Shown here: positions 42,726 through 45,524 of the stretch, piece by piece | How positions within the stretch are numbered: the first letter of the stretch is position 1 | Layout of the letters: each line of letters opens with the position of its first letter | NCBI GenBank assembly: GCA_038868115.1 | Contig: JAWBXA010000010.1 | Coordinates: 1 to 45,524 of the forward strand | DNA length: 45,524 bases | Source: JAGTQI01 sp038868115 | GTDB lineage: Archaea > Thermoproteota > Bathyarchaeia > Bathyarchaeales > Bathycorpusculaceae | Direction: 5' to 3' | Notes under the pieces: generated by a model | Databases searched by the model: none | The model's input: only the letters and a program-made list of their open reading frames with translations | Told to the model about the DNA's origin: nothing | Made by a program: the position numbers and the translations under genes

Positions 42726-43492
42726 AAGAAACGATGATCAAGGAGCTAACAAAAGTCGAACTTAAAAATCCGATATTAATTGAGGGACTTCCAGGACTGG
42801 GGCTCGTTGGGAAAATTGCCATTCGCTACTTGATTAAACAGTTAAAGGCTCAAAAACTTGCGTATTTGTATTCACCGCATTTTCCATACTTCGTGCTTGT
42901 AAGCAAAAAAGGAGGAGTCAGACTTCTTCGGGGCACTTTTTACTTCTGGAAAAATGACAACGGAGAAAACGACTTAATCCTTTTCACCGGAGACTGCCAA
43001 GCTCAAACCATTGAAGGGCAATATGAAATTTCAAACAGCATACTCGACTTCGCTCAAAAACACGGCGTGAAACTTGTCATAACAACAGGCGGCTACAGGG
43101 TGGAAACAGACAAACCAAAGGTTGTGGCAGCCTCCACCAGCCAAGTCCTCCTTAATAAGGCTTTGCAAGCCAATGCTATAATAAGCCCTATGGGAAGCCC
43201 GATAGTCGGCACTGCAGGGCTAATCCTCGGCTTAGCACCGTTCAGAAATATTGAGGCTTTGTGTCTTCTAGGTGAAACACGCGGATATTTACCTGATCCA
43301 AAGGCAGCCAAAAGCGTTCTAGAGGTCTTGCTGAAAATTTTGGGAATTAATGTCGACTTAGCTGGTTTAGACGCTGATATCGCTAAGGCTGAGAGTATGG
43401 TGGCAAGACTGAGGAAGATTGAAGAGAAAAGGATGTTACAGGCTGAGGAAATGCGAAGAGAAGAAGACAAAAAGATTTCCTACATTTCTTAG
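42722..43492 (+). CDS. PAC2 family protein (proteasome assembly chaperone-like)
   Basis: A 256-residue member of the archaeal PAC2 family (COG2047), thought to help proteasome assembly. NPILIEGLPGLGLVGKIAIR at the N-terminus, FTGDCQAQTIEGQYEISNSI, TTGGYRVETDKPKV and PIVGTAGLILGLAPFRNIEA are conserved blocks; a charged helical tail ends the protein. Its ATG overlaps the Nop10 stop (ATGA). Last gene of the operon. Confidence 0.91.
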   Translation: MKETMIKELTKVELKNPILIEGLPGLGLVGKIAIRYLIKQLKAQKLAYLYSPHFPYFVLVSKKGGVRLLRGTFYFWKNDNGENDLILFTGDCQAQTIEGQYEISNSILDFAQKHGVKLVITTGGYRVETDKPKVVAASTSQVLLNKALQANAIISPMGSPIVGTAGLILGLAPFRNIEALCLLGETRGYLPDPKAAKSVLEVLLKILGINVDLAGLDADIAKAESMVARLRKIEEKRMLQAEEMRREEDKKISYIS

Positions 43493-43768
43493 CCTTTTAG
43501 AAAATTTCATCATCTTGATTTCCTTTTTGGTCTTATTCCAGCAACAATCACAGTTTTCATCGGTGCTTCACATGGTATAAAATAAATTACATTTTATGGA
43601 TGCCTCTAATTGGTGACGTACGTTAATAAGATTTAATTTCAATACGTTCATGAAGTCAAAAATTTTGATAAGAATTTTTAACTTGCGTTGGTTTCTACTA
43701 CGTACAAATCGTATTACTTTCCTTTTCTCTATTTAAAATATCAACAAAACAGTCTTGGAGATGAGTTT

Positions 43769-44347
43769 ATGCATCTGTTAAGGAATGAGAGGGGTTTAAG
43801 CGTTGTAGTAACAACCCTAATAATACTAGTGGTTTCAGTGCTTCTCGCAACCATTGTAACGTTTTACGCCATAAACGTCGTGACAACTCGTGTCCAAGAG
43901 GAGTCGCTTCACCTTAGCAAACAGCATGTTTGGTACAACACCACTGGAGGTTGGGCTGAGGCAGCCTTGGTTATAATAAACACTGGTGGAAGAGACGTTG
44001 TAATCGACAAGATATCCGTTAGAGGACAAGAATGTCAATGGTCAAAGATTTACTATTGGAAAACAGGCAGTGTTACAGTTTCAGCAGACTTAAACGTGAC
44101 AAAAATTAAGCCAAGCGAAATAACTGATCCAGCTGTATGGAAAGAGGCATTTAGGTATCTTAACAACGGTGAGGCTTTCCAGCAGGCTACAGGTGATTTG
44201 ACATTAAGGTCTGGATGGACCATTGTTATATACATAGAGAACCCTGACAGCATATCCTCAAAAGATGTCGGCCAAACGGTTGGCATAACAGTTTTCACGG
44301 CAAATGCACAGTACTACGTTGAAGCCAATGTTGAGGCTGCAGAATAG
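43769..44347 (+). CDS. Archaeal type IV pilin-like protein with class III signal peptide
   Basis: A 192-residue secreted protein starting MHLLRNERGLSVVVTTLIIL: short basic leader, prepilin-peptidase-like site near RNERG/LS, then a hydrophobic helix that would form the pilus core. The mature part is beta-rich and extracellular, with sequons (NTT, NVT) and a single Cys. I chose ATG 43769 because GGAG lies 8 nt upstream and the leader then has the right length; an earlier start at 43688 would add unrelated residues. A strong TATA-like GTATAAAATAAA lies far upstream near 43575, and TATTTAAAATA near 43732. No pilus assembly genes are next to it; it is convergent with MCM. Confidence 0.78.
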   Translation: MHLLRNERGLSVVVTTLIILVVSVLLATIVTFYAINVVTTRVQEESLHLSKQHVWYNTTGGWAEAALVIINTGGRDVVIDKISVRGQECQWSKIYYWKTGSVTVSADLNVTKIKPSEITDPAVWKEAFRYLNNGEAFQQATGDLTLRSGWTIVIYIENPDSISSKDVGQTVGITVFTANAQYYVEANVEAAE

Positions 44348-44386
44348 CATTGCAAACGCTTTTTCTTATAAAGATGAAGGACTAGT

Positions 44387-45524
44387 TTACGTCTTTTTTA
44401 GGTAGCCTTCCTTAGGCTCGTAAATTGTTCCTTCACGTAGAAGTTGGTTGATTAGGCGTTCAGCCTCGATTCTTGGAATTTTATATTCTGTTTCAAGCTT
44501 GTTGATTAAGGCGTTTTGGTCGACTATTCCTATCTCTTTCTCCATTTCTGTTAGTACTGAAAGCAGCACTTGCAGCTTGTCTCTAAGACTTTTCGGTTTT
44601 CCAGTCATTATGAGGTCTATGTCGAATTTATAGGAGGATAAGTCTATTCCAACCTCTTCTAAAGAGCGTTTCATTATGTTTATGGCCGCTTCAGCATCTT
44701 CCGTCAAAACTTCTGTTCTTAAGGCGGCCCTGGCTCTGGCTTCAGCTAAGCGTATAAGCGATTCCAGTTGTCGAGCAGTTATTGCGATAGGAGAGCCTTC
44801 TAACTCACTTGCTGAACGCATGGCCAAATAGAAGTCCTTTAAGCGTTGCAGTGCCTCACTGGTTAGGACTGGTTTTATCGTCTTTGCATAGCTTATGTAT
44901 TTTCGCAAGAGTTCTAGAGGAATAGGCGGCCCAACAGGGCTTAAGCCTTTACGGTGAATTTCGAGAATGTGCTCTGACATTTTGCCGTCAATTTCCTTGT
45001 TTGGAACATCCCTTAACACAAAAATTAGGTCAAACCTTGAGAGAATAGTCACAGGAAGCGAGATATTTTCCGCGATTGTTCGACGCTGTTCATATCTACC
45101 CAAAGCAGGGTTTGCAGCCGCAAGTATGGCTGTCCGCGCATTAAGAGTTGCCACTATGCCGCCTTTAGCTACAGAAACCGTGTGCTGTTCCATGGCTTCA
45201 TGGATTGCAACACGATCTTCTGGGCGCATTTTATCTATCTCGTCTATACAGGCTATTCCCTTATCCGCAAGCACAAGGGCACCGGCTTCAAGGCTCATTC
45301 CGCCGCCTTTTTCGCGTATAACCGCCGCCGTCAAACCAGCCGCAGTCGTTCCCCTGCCGGAAGTGTAAAGTCCTCTAGGAGCAACTCGCGCCACATACTG
45401 CAGGAGTTGGGACTTGGCTGTTCCTGGGTCGCCCACCAAAAGAATGTTTAGTTCGCCCCTTATTGATATGTCTGGGAGCGTTTTTGGAACGCCGCCAAAG
45501 AGAAGGTACATTATCGCCTCCTTT
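44387..45524 (-). CDS. mcm: Replicative helicase MCM (C-terminal part, 5' end outside window)
   Basis: C-terminal ~378 residues of the hexameric MCM helicase. The frame is open to the window edge and begins KEAIMYLLFGGVPK, so the ATG at 45511 is internal. Walker A GDPGTAKSQ, the beta-hairpin region, Walker B ACIDEIDK, sensor 1 AANPALGRYE, arginine finger SRFDLIF, then the C-terminal winged helix ending GTIYEPKEGYLKKT. The N-terminal domain lies beyond the right edge. Confidence 0.95.
   Translation of the reverse strand, partial: KEAIMYLLFGGVPKTLPDISIRGELNILLVGDPGTAKSQLLQYVARVAPRGLYTSGRGTTAAGLTAAVIREKGGGMSLEAGALVLADKGIACIDEIDKMRPEDRVAIHEAMEQHTVSVAKGGIVATLNARTAILAAANPALGRYEQRRTIAENISLPVTILSRFDLIFVLRDVPNKEIDGKMSEHILEIHRKGLSPVGPPIPLELLRKYISYAKTIKPVLTSEALQRLKDFYLAMRSASELEGSPIAITARQLESLIRLAEARARAALRTEVLTEDAEAAINIMKRSLEEVGIDLSSYKFDIDLIMTGKPKSLRDKLQVLLSVLTEMEKEIGIVDQNALINKLETEYKIPRIEAERLINQLLREGTIYEPKEGYLKKT

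Noticed and set aside
1..45524. tRNA or rRNA genes
   Set aside because: No stretch with cloverleaf landmarks or rRNA-like sequence was recognised by eye; a dedicated scan was not possible.

Overview
The window is a scaffold from an archaeon. PCNA, both primase subunits, GINS, MCM, TFS, L44e, S27e, aIF2-alpha and Nop10 are all present, most promoters are TATA-type with short leaders, and many starts are TTG or GTG. The mix of genes (COG2522-type regulator, SerK, SAH deaminase beside AhcY, archaeosortase, corrinoid-type MttB homologue) best fits Bathyarchaeia/Thermoproteota. That placement is an inference from gene content. Three N runs (13167-13265, 28291-28387, 35112-35211) show a draft, probably metagenomic, assembly. 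Two of them sit between exact copies of the same 127-130 bp and falsely break two genes that rejoin in frame once the extra copy is removed.

Layout. (1) 1-10.3 kb is an uptake and catabolism island: a divergent family-5 solute-binding protein (cut by the window edge), DppB, a DppC with a ~200-residue outer insertion, DppD, DppF, a non-pyrrolysine MttB-like methyltransferase, a D-aminoacylase-type amidohydrolase and an M20 peptidase homologue with altered metal ligands. (2) 10.5-12.7 kb holds a small basic protein and a Hef-like helicase without nuclease that ends in an MCM-like winged helix. (3) 12.7-16.7 kb is mostly sparse, with small membrane proteins. It contains the most striking gene of the window, a single polypeptide joining a SerK-type serine kinase domain, a decayed second SerK domain and a CysK/O-phosphoserine sulfhydrylase domain. 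It is transcribed divergently from a cysteine-rich COG2522-type regulator, with two identical palindromic operator-like sites between them. (4) 17.1-20.9 kb has an SLC41/MgtE transporter with two PhoU-TrkA_C partners, a zinc-ribbon protein, a tail-anchored protein and a small membrane protein. (5) 20.9-23.6 kb is an S-adenosylhomocysteine deaminase/hydrolase pair. (6) 23.8-26.7 kb is information processing: DUF99, TFS, PCNA, PriL. (7) 26.8-39.4 kb is a surface-glycan island: two DPM1-like GT2 enzymes, a GT4 enzyme, an NDP-sugar epimerase, a UPF0104 membrane protein, two large GT-C-like membrane proteins, and an archaeosortase-like protein divergent from a candidate substrate. (8) 39.4-43.5 kb resumes the housekeeping block: PriS, GINS, L44e, S27e, aIF2-alpha, Nop10, PAC2. 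A pilin-like protein and the 3' part of MCM follow.

Three results stand out. First, the SerK-SerK'-CysK fusion with its twin operators and Cys-rich divergent regulator looks like a self-contained, feedback-controlled serine to O-phosphoserine to cysteine module. Second, three unrelated genes (DppD, MgtE-like, zinc-ribbon protein) lack any ATG/GTG/TTG that gives a complete protein, yet each has a good Shine-Dalgarno sequence 6-10 nt before an ACG codon exactly where the protein should begin. Third, the glycan/archaeosortase island separates priL from priS-GINS.
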